A stretch of 42,048 nucleotides of DNA from Magnetococcales bacterium (GTDB taxonomy: Bacteria; Pseudomonadota; Magnetococcia; Magnetococcales; DC0425bin3): positions 1 to 42,048 of the forward strand of contig JADGBZ010000023.1 in the NCBI GenBank assembly GCA_015231175.1, in the 5' to 3' direction. The translations under genes were made by a program, and so were the position numbers. Positions 20,448 to 29,167 of this stretch are shown piece after piece; the stretch's first letter is position 1; each line of letters opens with the position of its first letter. Below the pieces are notes generated by a model, which did not search any database, had not been told where the DNA came from, and saw only the letters and a program-made list of their open reading frames with translations.

Positions 20448-21686
20448 GTGACCCTCATCGTACAGAAATATGGCGGAACCTCCGTCGCCAACGTTGAACG
20501 CATCAAAAATGTTGCGGCCAGGGCGGTCGCCTCCCATCGTGCCGGCAACCGGGTGGTCGTCACCGTCTCTGCCATGGCCGGAGAGACAGATCGCCTGGTG
20601 GGTTTGGTCGAAGGCATCACCCCCACCTGCAACAAACGCGAATATGATGTCGTGGTCTCTGCCGGTGAACAGGTCTCGGTAGGCTTGCTTGCCATCGCCA
20701 TAGAGGCCCAAGGGTGTAAAGCCAAATCCTATCTGGGTTGGCAGGTCCGATTCATGACCGATGACGCCTTCAGCAAGGCCCGTATCCGGGAAGTGGAGGG
20801 GGCCAGGATCCATCAGGATCTTCAGGCGGGTTACATCGTGATCGTGGCAGGCTTCCAGGGTATTGATGTCAACGGCAATATCACGACCTTGGGCCGGGGA
20901 GGATCCGATACCTCTGCCGTGGCGCTCGCCGCAGCCCTCAAGGCGGATCGGTGCGACATCTACACCGATGTCGACGGTGTCTATACGACCGACCCCCGCA
21001 TCGAACCTAAAGCGCGCAAATTGGACCAGATATCCTACGACGAAATGCTGGAAATGGCCTCCCTCGGAGCCAAGGTTCTGCAAACACGTTCGGTCGAACT
21101 GGCCAAAAAATATTCCGTTCCGGTGCGTGTTCTCTCCTCCCTGGAAGAGGGCGCCGGAACCCTGCTGACTGAGGAAAATTCGACGATGGAACAGGTTCTT
21201 GTCTCCGGCATTACCTACAATAAGAACGAAGCCAAGATCACGGTCATGGGCGTTCCCGATCGCCCTGGCATGGCAGCCGTGGTCTTCAGTGCCCTGGCTG
21301 ATGCCAACATCAATGTGGATATGATTATCCAGAATGTCTCCGCCAGCGGCGAAACCGACCTCACCTTCACCGTGCCCAAATCCGATTTTCGTCAGGCCCT
21401 GGGCGTTCTGGAGACCTCCATCGACAAGATTGGGGCGCGCGAGATCAAGGGCAATTCCGAAATTGCCAAGGTTTCGGCCATCGGCGTCGGCATGCGTTCA
21501 CACTCAGGTGTGGCACAAAAAATGTTCAATGCCCTCTCCCGGGAAAACATCAACATCCAGATGATCTCCACTTCCGAAATCAAAATTTCGGTGGTCATGG
21601 ATGAAAAATATACCGAGTTGGCTGTTCGAACTCTGCATGATGCGTTTGAATTGCACAAAGAAACAGGAGACAGCATCCGTCGCTGA
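20448..21686 (+). CDS. lysC: aspartate kinase
   Basis: 412 residues from GTG 20448; the frame is open further upstream into the preceding gene but the family starts at VTLIVQKYGGTSV. It phosphorylates aspartate, the entry step to lysine, threonine, methionine and diaminopimelate. The kinase domain shows KYGGTSVANVERIKNV, VVTVSAMAGETD, TLGRGGSDTSAVALAAAL and DVDGVYTTDPRI. Two C-terminal ACT domains (around MGVPDRPGMAAVVF and IGVGMRSHSGVAQKMF) imply allosteric feedback by lysine and/or threonine. An intrinsic-terminator-like hairpin follows at 21714. The neighbour cimA supplies isoleucine by a threonine-independent route. Confidence 0.96.
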   Translation: MTLIVQKYGGTSVANVERIKNVAARAVASHRAGNRVVVTVSAMAGETDRLVGLVEGITPTCNKREYDVVVSAGEQVSVGLLAIAIEAQGCKAKSYLGWQVRFMTDDAFSKARIREVEGARIHQDLQAGYIVIVAGFQGIDVNGNITTLGRGGSDTSAVALAAALKADRCDIYTDVDGVYTTDPRIEPKARKLDQISYDEMLEMASLGAKVLQTRSVELAKKYSVPVRVLSSLEEGAGTLLTEENSTMEQVLVSGITYNKNEAKITVMGVPDRPGMAAVVFSALADANINVDMIIQNVSASGETDLTFTVPKSDFRQALGVLETSIDKIGAREIKGNSEIAKVSAIGVGMRSHSGVAQKMFNALSRENINIQMISTSEIKISVVMDEKYTELAVRTLHDAFELHKETGDSIRR

Positions 21687-21713
21687 ACCAGCCAGCCAGG
21701 ACAGCTTTACAGG

Positions 21714-21749
21714 CGGGGTGGCCATCCGGCTGCCCCGTTCGCTTTTTTT
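21714..21749 (+). terminator. intrinsic terminator or attenuator between lysC and cimA
   Basis: A 10-bp stem, CGGGGTGGCC with GGCTGCCCCG (two G:U pairs), loop ATCC, followed five bases later by seven T. A second hairpin (GCATC...GATGC around CCC/GGG) lies at 21754-21774, just before the cimA start. It could end lysC transcription or modulate read-through into cimA. Confidence 0.65.
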
Positions 21750-21799
21750 GTTGGGCATCACCCTCTGGGGGATGCGGGCCCTTTACAGCAGAATGAATC

Positions 21800-23425
21800 A
21801 TGTCGAATGCCGCGCCCCATATCCTGATCTACGATACGACCCTGCGGGATGGCGCCCAAAGTGAGGATGTCCTCTTCTCCGTCGCAGACAAGTTGCGTAT
21901 TACCGAGCAACTGGACGCACTGGGAGTCGATGTGGTTGAGGGAGGATGGCCGGGATCCAACCCCAAGGATGTGGAATATTTTCGTCAGGTACGTACTCTG
22001 AGCCTGAAGAACGCCCGTGTTGCTGCGTTCGGATCGACGCGGCGCGCCGATATGAGTGTGGAAACGGATCTCGTCTTGCAGAGTCTTCTCCGGGCTGAAA
22101 CGCCGGTGGTGACCATTTTCGGCAAAAGCTGGACGTTGCATGTGCGCAAGGCGTTGGAGATCTCCCTGGAGGCCAACCTGGAGCTGATCCACGATTCGGT
22201 TCGCTATCTCAAACAACATGTGGAGACGGTCTACTACGACGCGGAACATTTTTTCGATGGTTTCAGGGCGGATGCGACGTATGCCATGCGTACCTTGCAG
22301 GCAGCGCGGGATGGGGGTGCCGATTGCTTGGTGTTGTGCGACACCAACGGCGGAACTCTTCCGTCTGAAATCCCGGCCATCATGGCCCGGGTTGCCAGCG
22401 TGGGCGCCCCCCTGGGGATCCATTGCCACAACGATGGCGGCCTGGCAGCGGCCAACAGCCTGGTTGCCGTAGAGGCTGGCGCGGTGCATGTTCAGGGAAC
22501 CATCAACGGACTCGGTGAACGCTGCGGCAATGCCGACCTGACAGCCATCATTCCCAACCTGGTTCTGAAAATGCGCAAGCCTACACGGATCCAGGCGGAG
22601 CAGGTGCGGTCCCTGACCGCCATCAGCCGTTTTGTGAACGAGATGGCCAACCGGCCCTCACAAAAAAATCAGCCTTTTGTCGGGGCGTCCGCATTTGCCC
22701 ACAAGGGGGGCATCCATGTTTCAGCCATCCTGAAAGATTCGGGAACCTATGAACATATCTCCCCGGAGAGCGTGGGTAATTGCCAGCGCGTTTTGGTCTC
22801 CGAACAGGCCGGGCGCAGCAATCTGTTTTATAAACTCAAAAAATTTGGCATCGATGACCTGCAACAAAAGGATCCCAGAATTTTACAACTCTTGACGGAT
22901 ATCAAGGAACTGGAACATAAAGGGTATCAGTTTGACGGTGCCGAAGCCAGCTTTGAGTTGCGGGCGCGGCGGGCCCTGGGGCAGGTTCCTGAATACTTTA
23001 CCCTGCTCGGCTTCCGGGTCATCGACGAAAAACGTGAAAAGGCCGACGGAGACAGATTCATCAATGTCTCGGATGCCAGCGTCAGGGTTTCCGTTGGCGG
23101 ACATGTCGAGCATACGGCAGCCGAGGGACAGGGTCCGGTCAATGCCCTGGACCAGGCGCTTCGCAAGGCGCTGATCCGCTTCTATGGCAACCTGCGTGAG
23201 GTGACTCTGTCGGACTTCAAGGTTAGAATCATTTCCGAAGGGGGAACGGCGGCCCAGGTACGGGTGCAAATCGAGTCCAGGGATCAGGTGGATCGCTGGG
23301 GAACCGTGGGTACTTCGGAAAATATTATTGCCGCAGCCTACGAGGCTCTGGTGGATGCGGTGGTCTACAAATTGTATAAGGATCAAACCCCGGTGCGGCA
23401 TCTTGTCCAGGACGAGGGTGTCTGA
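21800..23425 (+). CDS. cimA: citramalate synthase
   Basis: 541 residues, the full length of CimA/LeuA-like enzymes. It condenses pyruvate with acetyl-CoA to (R)-citramalate, giving 2-oxobutyrate for isoleucine without threonine deaminase. The TIM-barrel shows IYDTTLRDGAQSEDVLFSV, VEGGWPGSNPKD, DAEHFFDGFRADATYA, VLCDTNGGTLPSEI, the metal-binding IHCHNDGGLAAANS and TINGLGERCGNADL. The subdomain has GASAFAHKGGIHVSAI, and a C-terminal LeuA-type regulatory dimer domain (about residues 400-530) usually binds isoleucine. It uses acetyl-CoA and pyruvate, the same metabolites handled by the PFOR encoded nearby. The ATG at 21800 has only a weak ribosome site. Confidence 0.95.
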   Translation: MSNAAPHILIYDTTLRDGAQSEDVLFSVADKLRITEQLDALGVDVVEGGWPGSNPKDVEYFRQVRTLSLKNARVAAFGSTRRADMSVETDLVLQSLLRAETPVVTIFGKSWTLHVRKALEISLEANLELIHDSVRYLKQHVETVYYDAEHFFDGFRADATYAMRTLQAARDGGADCLVLCDTNGGTLPSEIPAIMARVASVGAPLGIHCHNDGGLAAANSLVAVEAGAVHVQGTINGLGERCGNADLTAIIPNLVLKMRKPTRIQAEQVRSLTAISRFVNEMANRPSQKNQPFVGASAFAHKGGIHVSAILKDSGTYEHISPESVGNCQRVLVSEQAGRSNLFYKLKKFGIDDLQQKDPRILQLLTDIKELEHKGYQFDGAEASFELRARRALGQVPEYFTLLGFRVIDEKREKADGDRFINVSDASVRVSVGGHVEHTAAEGQGPVNALDQALRKALIRFYGNLREVTLSDFKVRIISEGGTAAQVRVQIESRDQVDRWGTVGTSENIIAAAYEALVDAVVYKLYKDQTPVRHLVQDEGV

Positions 23426-23490
23426 TCCTTGGGTCGGAATGGTGGATGGGTGCTACCGTGCGCGTCATGGCGCGGTTCTCAGGGGCGAAG

Positions 23491-23512
23491 GGTGAGGGTG
23501 GTTTCCCTCACC
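23491..23512 (+). other. hairpin between cimA and glnB
   Basis: A perfect 8-bp stem, GGTGAGGG/CCCTCACC, with a 6-base loop. No T-run follows, so it is not a standard terminator; it could stabilise the upstream RNA or lie within the glnB leader. Confidence 0.45.
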
Positions 23513-23529
23513 TCTGCGATTCAGGCTAA

Positions 23530-23901
<372 letters not shown>

Positions 23902-24015
23902 CTCTCATCCCTACCGGTAGTGTGTTGTACAGCTTGCCCCCCCTCCTTCTTCCTCCGGTTCTTTCCTCCTTCTATCGCGGTTGGGGAGGGGAGGGGGGTG
24001 CGGCCGGGCTGCGCG

Positions 24016-24819
24016 TCAGTCGATTTTCATGATAACCTTCAACTCCCGTAGCAGGCTGTGGGCCATGCTCAGGCGTGCCTCTTTCACCTGGGGGCCGCAG
24101 TAGCGTGAGCGCACGGGGTTGACTTGCAGGTTTTCCAATTCCGGATTGAATACCGGTCCCAGATCGGTGCTTTGATACGACTCCACAAGATGGATCAGCT
24201 GCCACGTCAACTGGACAAGATCCAATGGGCGGTAGCTCCCGACAAACTCTCCGAGAAAGTCTAGCCTGCGGATCTTGTCGTCGGTGGAGTTGTGCAACAG
24301 GTCCAGGATTTCCAGCAGCAGGGATTCGCGGTTCTCTCCTTGCCAGACCGGTTGTCGTACGCAGCAGAGGGCGTGCAGTTGATCGGCCTCGGGAAAGGTT
24401 TGCCGAACCCGGTGAGCCACCCTCTCGGTGATGGGCAGGTTGAGATGGAGGAGCCGAACGTAACGTTCGATGATCATCCCGGGCACATCCAGTAAGCATG
24501 AATCTCCGGCAAATTCGACGGTACATTGTGGATTTTCCTGGCTCAAGGTCTCCGTCATGCCAGCCAGGGTGCTTTCGGCAAGGCCCGCCAAAGGCAGAAC
24601 CGCCTCAAACGGCTTGCGGTCGTGGTTGTCAGGTGTGAAGAGTGATGCCAGCAGCAGCTCGACCTCGTAAGGTTCAAGACGGGCGATCCGATTGCTGACC
24701 AGGGCATCCAGAGGTTGATCCACGCGCATATGGTCACGGATGCGGATGGCAGCCCGCTCTTCCAGGCGCCGTTGCCGGGTCAGGCTGCGGCGCAATTCAG
24801 CCAGTATGCCTTGATTCAT
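24016..24819 (-). CDS. conserved-looking protein of unknown function
   Basis: 267 residues from ATG 24819, with GGAG 8 bp upstream. It is a soluble, mostly helical, leucine-rich protein: N-terminal LAELRRSLTRQRRLEERAAI, a middle region with VEFAGDSCLLDVPGMIIERY and LHLNLPITERVAHRVRQTF, and a C-terminal half beginning SLLLEILDLLHNSTDDKIR and ending HSLLRELKVIMKID. No catalytic motif, signal peptide or TM segment is evident, and I do not recognise a family. It converges with glnB and lies downstream of the PFOR genes, separated from them by a repeat copy and a terminator, so it is probably its own transcription unit. Confidence 0.7.
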   Translation of the reverse strand: MNQGILAELRRSLTRQRRLEERAAIRIRDHMRVDQPLDALVSNRIARLEPYEVELLLASLFTPDNHDRKPFEAVLPLAGLAESTLAGMTETLSQENPQCTVEFAGDSCLLDVPGMIIERYVRLLHLNLPITERVAHRVRQTFPEADQLHALCCVRQPVWQGENRESLLLEILDLLHNSTDDKIRRLDFLGEFVGSYRPLDLVQLTWQLIHLVESYQSTDLGPVFNPELENLQVNPVRSRYCGPQVKEARLSMAHSLLRELKVIMKID

Positions 24820-24866
24820 GGCCAATTCTCCGAAGAAGAAGGTGGAGTATCTCCCCCAAAAAAACG

Positions 24867-25004
24867 GTAACTATTCACCACCCGGCCACGAATCGGGGTC
24901 CAGGGGGCTGGCTCCCTGGCTTAGTCCAGGGCAGAGCCCTGGTGGGGTTCGGGGCGAAGCCCTGACAAAGGCTTTCATATCCAAGCTTTTCTTGAAAGGG
25001 TGCA
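24867..25004 (-). repeat. interspersed hairpin repeat, intergenic copy
   Basis: A full-length copy in minus orientation between the unknown gene at 24016-24819 and the PFOR terminator. It runs from a GCACCCTTTCAAG-type edge to the GGTGAATAGTTAC-type end. The central stem is CCAGGGC/GCCCTGG, the G:C version of the stem that is CCAGGAC/GTCCTGG at 2961 and 6386. The minus-strand frame through it reads GYESLCQGFAPNPTRALPW, the same frame used inside the activase-like protein. Confidence 0.92.
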
Positions 25005-25049
25005 GAAAAGTTGCAGTTTTTCATACAAGGGAACCAAATCTGCCCGCAC

Positions 25050-25084
25050 AAAAAAACGCCCCTCCCCCGGAAGGGAAGGGCGTT
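25050..25084 (-). terminator. intrinsic terminator of the PFOR operon
   Basis: On the minus strand, ACGCCCTTCCC pairs with GGGAGGGGCGT (one mismatch) and is followed by seven T. It lies about 60 bp after the stop of the beta-subunit gene. Confidence 0.85.
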
Positions 25085-25141
25085 GCTCTGTATTCTGCTC
25101 ACGATAACCCGGAAGGGCGCAGCAAACTCAGGTCACTGAAA

Positions 25142-26770
25142 TCAGTTTGCTGAATACTCAGTCTGGGCATCGACGTTCTCGATGCCAGCCAGCTCCTGGA
25201 GGCGGCGCCAGTTGTCCAGACGATCACGCATGGATCTCAGGAGGGTCTCGCTAGGTTTGCCTTCTTTGTCGAAGTGTTTCGCAAACCGGCCTTCACTCTT
25301 GGCAAAGGTGAGGAAGTCAACCTGCTCTTCACCATCCTTGCCCTTTTTGTGGTGCCAGTCACGCTTCAATGAGGGGTTGCCTTGCAGCGATAAGCGCGAA
25401 GCGATGGTTGGGCCGGCATCCGGGTTATAGACGAAAACCGGGAAAGCACGAGACTCCACCGCCAAGTTGGCCTGGGTACAGGAGACATCATCGGCCACCT
25501 GGTGCTCTGGTTGACAGGTGGTATACACGTTGATGACTGCTGGCCCGTTGAAACGCAACGCCTGTTCGACGCCACGATAGAAATGCGTGATCATGGGGCC
25601 GACGGTCTGCACCACAAAGACCCGGGGGTGCATCATGGCAATCAGACCGATCTCTTTGCGCTGCTCCTGTTTGCCAGGGACGCTGCTGCCGTGGACGGAC
25701 ATCTTGGCTTCCTGGCCGATAAAGGTTGCCGTGGAGGCTTGACCACCGGTGTTGGAGTAGACCTGGGTATCCAGGATAAGAACCTTGATGTTCATGCCTG
25801 AGGTCAGCATGCGGGAGAGGGCCTGAAAGCCGATGTCGAGCATCGCCCCATCCCCACCGAAGGCCCACAGGGCATGGTCCTGTTTGCCGAGCTGGTCCCA
25901 ATGGGCGCGGATGCCCATGGCCACCACGGAGTTGTTCTCAAAGAGCGAATTGACCCAGGGAACCCGGAAGGGGTTGAACGGATACGTGGAGCTGTACACC
26001 GTATTGCACCCTGTCGAGGCTACGATGCCATATTTGTGTCCCACCACCTCGTTGGTGATGGCCAGCAGCTGCCGAATGACGGAGGCTTCGCCACATCCCA
26101 TGCAGGAGCCGGCGCCACCCACATACTGGTTGGAATCGTCGCTCAGCATGATGTCTACGCGGAGCTTGGGATTGATGTACGCTTTTGGCGTATCTGGACA
26201 GCTCTTGTAAAAATCCCAGATGGAGAAGTAATCCGGGAGATTGTCCTTGGTCTTTTTGATCATTTTTAGGGATTTGTGATCGCCACAAGCGGTGACGCAC
26301 TCGCCGCATCCCTTGCACTTGGTCGGGTCGATAAAGATGCCAAACCAGGCGCCGCCGGGGCTATCCGGCTCTTTTTCCTTCTTTTTTTCGTAGGTTTTCC
26401 AGAACTTGGTTGTCTGGACGAGCTGGCGATGGATCAACTCCTTGGTGCGACCATCGCAAAACTTGTTGATCTCGGTCTCCAGAGTGGGCGGGGTGACGAC
26501 CCGTCCCCAGATCGCCGAATCCGGGCAGTTTTGGACACACTCCATGCAGGCCACGCAGCTTTCTGCCGCATACTCTGGCAGGTCCGGGGCGATGTAGGAA
26601 AAATCACGATAGGAGCCGGTTCCAGCAGGAACGACGGAACAGGCCACGAACGGATCGGCAGGTTGACCCGAACCCCGTCCAGAGTTGTAGGCCTCGACAA
26701 CTTCCCGTGCCCGGTTGATGTCGTACCACTTGGGGGTAGGGTGCGAATAGATCTTGGCGCGCTGACTCAT
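25142..26770 (-). CDS. pyruvate:ferredoxin oxidoreductase, delta-beta fusion subunit
   Basis: 542 residues from ATG 26770, which has GGAGGG 7-8 bp upstream. The N-terminal ferredoxin part holds two [4Fe-4S] motifs: CVACMECVQNCP (Cys72-Cys82) and CKGCGECVTACGD. The beta part follows, with a further cluster cysteine pair in GSCMGCGEAS, the TPP-binding WAFGGDGAMLDIGFQALS and LDTQVYSNTGGQAS. With the alpha-gamma subunit it catalyses CoA-dependent oxidative decarboxylation of pyruvate, or the reverse carboxylation of acetyl-CoA, exchanging electrons with ferredoxin. The direction cannot be read from sequence; CO2 fixation through a reductive TCA cycle is a possibility. The enzyme is expected to be oxygen-sensitive. 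The gene lies 45 bp after the alpha-gamma gene. Confidence 0.9.
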   Translation of the reverse strand: MSQRAKIYSHPTPKWYDINRAREVVEAYNSGRGSGQPADPFVACSVVPAGTGSYRDFSYIAPDLPEYAAESCVACMECVQNCPDSAIWGRVVTPPTLETEINKFCDGRTKELIHRQLVQTTKFWKTYEKKKEKEPDSPGGAWFGIFIDPTKCKGCGECVTACGDHKSLKMIKKTKDNLPDYFSIWDFYKSCPDTPKAYINPKLRVDIMLSDDSNQYVGGAGSCMGCGEASVIRQLLAITNEVVGHKYGIVASTGCNTVYSSTYPFNPFRVPWVNSLFENNSVVAMGIRAHWDQLGKQDHALWAFGGDGAMLDIGFQALSRMLTSGMNIKVLILDTQVYSNTGGQASTATFIGQEAKMSVHGSSVPGKQEQRKEIGLIAMMHPRVFVVQTVGPMITHFYRGVEQALRFNGPAVINVYTTCQPEHQVADDVSCTQANLAVESRAFPVFVYNPDAGPTIASRLSLQGNPSLKRDWHHKKGKDGEEQVDFLTFAKSEGRFAKHFDKEGKPSETLLRSMRDRLDNWRRLQELAGIENVDAQTEYSAN

Positions 26771-26815
26771 GCAAAATCCCTCCAATCGGGGCGGCCCAGG
26801 CCGCTTGACCGACGT

Positions 26816-28849
26816 TTAGATAAAGAAGGCGTTGACGTCTTTGCCCTTGGCATCCCAGTCCAACTTGCCCTGGGCCAGGAGCTCGGGTGGCGTGGCATCC
26901 ATGATGTCACGGGTCACTTCCATGACCCGTGAATAACCCTGCCGGGCGGCGTTGAGGTTGTCCTCGACCACTTTGTCACCGCGCTTGCCAAAGTATTTTT
27001 CCAAGGGCTTACGTACCTGGTCGAACAAAACCTGCTCGGAGAGGTTGGCATTCTCACGGAATGGGGTGACGCGCAAAAAGACCCCCAGGAGAACGACGCC
27101 CTGGAAGCGCTGGATCAGGGAGGAGTCGGACTGACAGGCATCCCGGGCGATGGCGATGGTGTCTACGCCGTAGAAGCGGATGCCGTTCTCCCGGATGAAA
27201 TATTTGGCATAGGGCGGGATCGAATCCCACAACCCTTGCGGGGTGGTCTCGTCGGTGTGCTGGAAGACGATGCCTTTGTTTTGCAGACCAACCAGGGGGT
27301 TGCCCATGAACCAGGTGGTGGGATCCATCAAGGGGACGAAATCGACCTGTTGCAATTCGCAGTGGGTCAGTATCTTCCCCGATGGTGTCACGGTCAGGTA
27401 GGTGTTGGTCGGCAGACCCTTCTTTTCCGAGCCATATTTGGGGGCTGCCTGCACCTTGAACCCGAAGGTGTCTCCAAGGATGGTGGCAATGATCTTGTTG
27501 GTGGTGACGGAGCCGTAGCCTCCAACGGAGTGCCCACGCACCGAGAAGGAGCCGATCGGGCGCACATCGGGTTCGGTCTCGGTGGCCAATCCGCTGGCGT
27601 GGTCGATACCAAGGGTGAAGTAGCGTTTGCCTTGTTGACCGGCGAGCATGTTTTTCACCACCGCCATGATATGGCCAGGGGTGACGTCGCGGGAACCCAG
27701 TCCGGCAGAGCCCGTAAACACATACGGTATCCGGTCGATTTTGACAAAGCCCGGGATGCCCATGAGGGCCTTGGCCAGAGACGCCTCGATGTCGGTGGTC
27801 AGGGGGTTGTCCACCATGGTGGGGATATCGCACCGTTCGAGGACGGCGACCGCTTTGCAGTTTTGAATGGCTCCGGCAATCTCGGCGGCTGGGAATGGCC
27901 GGTAACAGGTCACAATGACGGCGCCCAGTTTGACTCCCAGGGTCTTGCGTACCACGTCGATGGCGGAACTGGCTGTCTCTGCCAGGGTGCCCATGGCGAT
28001 GATGGCATACTCGGCATCATCCATCTGGACGGGCTCGATCAGACCATACCGCCGACCAGTCAGTTTGTAGTACTCATCCATAGCTTTTTGGATGACGCCA
28101 GGGAGTTTGTCGTAGAAGAAGCGTTGTGAGATGCGCCCCTGCATGTAGGCATCCTGGTTTTGCACTACGCCGATCTGCATGGGGTGATCTGTGTCAAACG
28201 TAGGCCGGATGCGCTCCCGGGGGTTGCCGAGGTACTCCCGGACCAACTCATCCTCGGGGTAGTTCAGGTTCTCAATGGTGTGGGTGCCCAGGAAGCCGTC
28301 CTGGATGTTCATCATGGGGGTCAGGCCATCTTCCGAGGCGCGGCGGGCGATCAGGCAGAGGTCGGCCACAGCCTGGATGCTGTGAGCGAAGAGCATGCCC
28401 CAGGCGACGTCGGCGACGCCCATCACGTCGTCGTGGCCGGCGTGGACATTCAAGGACTGAATCGTCAGGGCGCGGGCGCCGACGTTCAAGACATGCGGCA
28501 GCCGTTTGCCGGCGATGGTGTACAACACCTCCTTCATCAGGATCAGACCCTGACCGGAGGTGAAGTTGGTCACCCGCCCCCCGGCCAGTGCGAAACCTTC
28601 GCAGGCAGATGCGGAGGAGTGTTCGGATTCCAACTCCATCCAGGCCAGCGGGGTTCCCCAGACGTTTTTAAAGCCATTCGCCACGGCCACCTGGTACAAC
28701 TGGCCCATGATGGTCGAAGAGGTGATGGGATAAGCTGCTGCACCATCCGTGGCCCGGGTTTCGACATAGGCGACAGCATCCGAACCGTCCCCTGTACCCG
28801 GTATTCCGGGATAGGGAAAAAGCTGCTGCTCGGGTTTAAGAGTGGCCAT
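26816..28849 (-). CDS. pyruvate:ferredoxin oxidoreductase, alpha-gamma fusion subunit
   Basis: 677 residues. The alpha part (about 1-420) begins with AYVETRATDGAAAYPITSST and contains TNFTSGQGLILMKEV, LNVHAGHDDVMG and TVENLNYP-like HTIENLNYPEDELVREYLG; the gamma part (about 450-640) has GSFSVRGHSVGGYGSVTTNK and GNPLVGLQNKGIVFQHTD. Together with the delta-beta protein it forms the whole enzyme, so the four ancestral subunits are arranged as two polypeptides rather than one NifJ chain. ATG 28849 has AAGGAG 7 bp upstream. A good promoter (TTGATT-17-TATACT) lies about 180 bp before the start, leaving a long leader. Confidence 0.9.
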   Translation of the reverse strand: MATLKPEQQLFPYPGIPGTGDGSDAVAYVETRATDGAAAYPITSSTIMGQLYQVAVANGFKNVWGTPLAWMELESEHSSASACEGFALAGGRVTNFTSGQGLILMKEVLYTIAGKRLPHVLNVGARALTIQSLNVHAGHDDVMGVADVAWGMLFAHSIQAVADLCLIARRASEDGLTPMMNIQDGFLGTHTIENLNYPEDELVREYLGNPRERIRPTFDTDHPMQIGVVQNQDAYMQGRISQRFFYDKLPGVIQKAMDEYYKLTGRRYGLIEPVQMDDAEYAIIAMGTLAETASSAIDVVRKTLGVKLGAVIVTCYRPFPAAEIAGAIQNCKAVAVLERCDIPTMVDNPLTTDIEASLAKALMGIPGFVKIDRIPYVFTGSAGLGSRDVTPGHIMAVVKNMLAGQQGKRYFTLGIDHASGLATETEPDVRPIGSFSVRGHSVGGYGSVTTNKIIATILGDTFGFKVQAAPKYGSEKKGLPTNTYLTVTPSGKILTHCELQQVDFVPLMDPTTWFMGNPLVGLQNKGIVFQHTDETTPQGLWDSIPPYAKYFIRENGIRFYGVDTIAIARDACQSDSSLIQRFQGVVLLGVFLRVTPFRENANLSEQVLFDQVRKPLEKYFGKRGDKVVEDNLNAARQGYSRVMEVTRDIMDATPPELLAQGKLDWDAKGKDVNAFFI

Positions 28850-29026
28850 CCAGACTGCTCCTTGGGTTGGTTTGGTTCCATAATCCCCGGGTCACTGCCC
28901 CTCCCCGGGAAAGCGGGAGAAGGGGAACCGGATTTTTCGTGTCATGGGCGATTGATCAGCCACACGGTCCTTGCCTTCAGGCGCCGACCATGTAACAGAT
29001 GGGTAAATATTGACGTGTCCAGGGTG

Positions 29027-29055
29027 AGTATAGCAATCCTTTTTCGTGCAATCAA
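29027..29055 (-). promoter_or_regulatory. predicted promoter of the PFOR operon
   Basis: On the minus strand, TTGATT (29055-29050), a 17-bp spacer and TATACT (29032-29027). Transcription would start near 29020, giving a leader of about 170 bases. The leader contains CCCGGG-type self-complementary segments around 28886-28905 that could fold. The rest of the gap 28850-29167 shows poly-T/poly-A runs near 29138-29158 but no clear hairpin terminator for recR. Confidence 0.6.
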
Positions 29056-29167
29056 CGTGACGTACAGATCATCCTATCGGGCCATTGAGCCAGATTATGC
29101 CGTTTTTTCATATGATTGTTCATGTCGTGTCGTCTTTTTTTGGTCAAGAAAAAAAACGCACACCCCA

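Noticed and set aside
24875-25102. Small minus-strand open frame in the intergenic repeat
   Set aside because: It is the repeat's stop-free frame without a start signal; no evidence that the isolated copy is translated.
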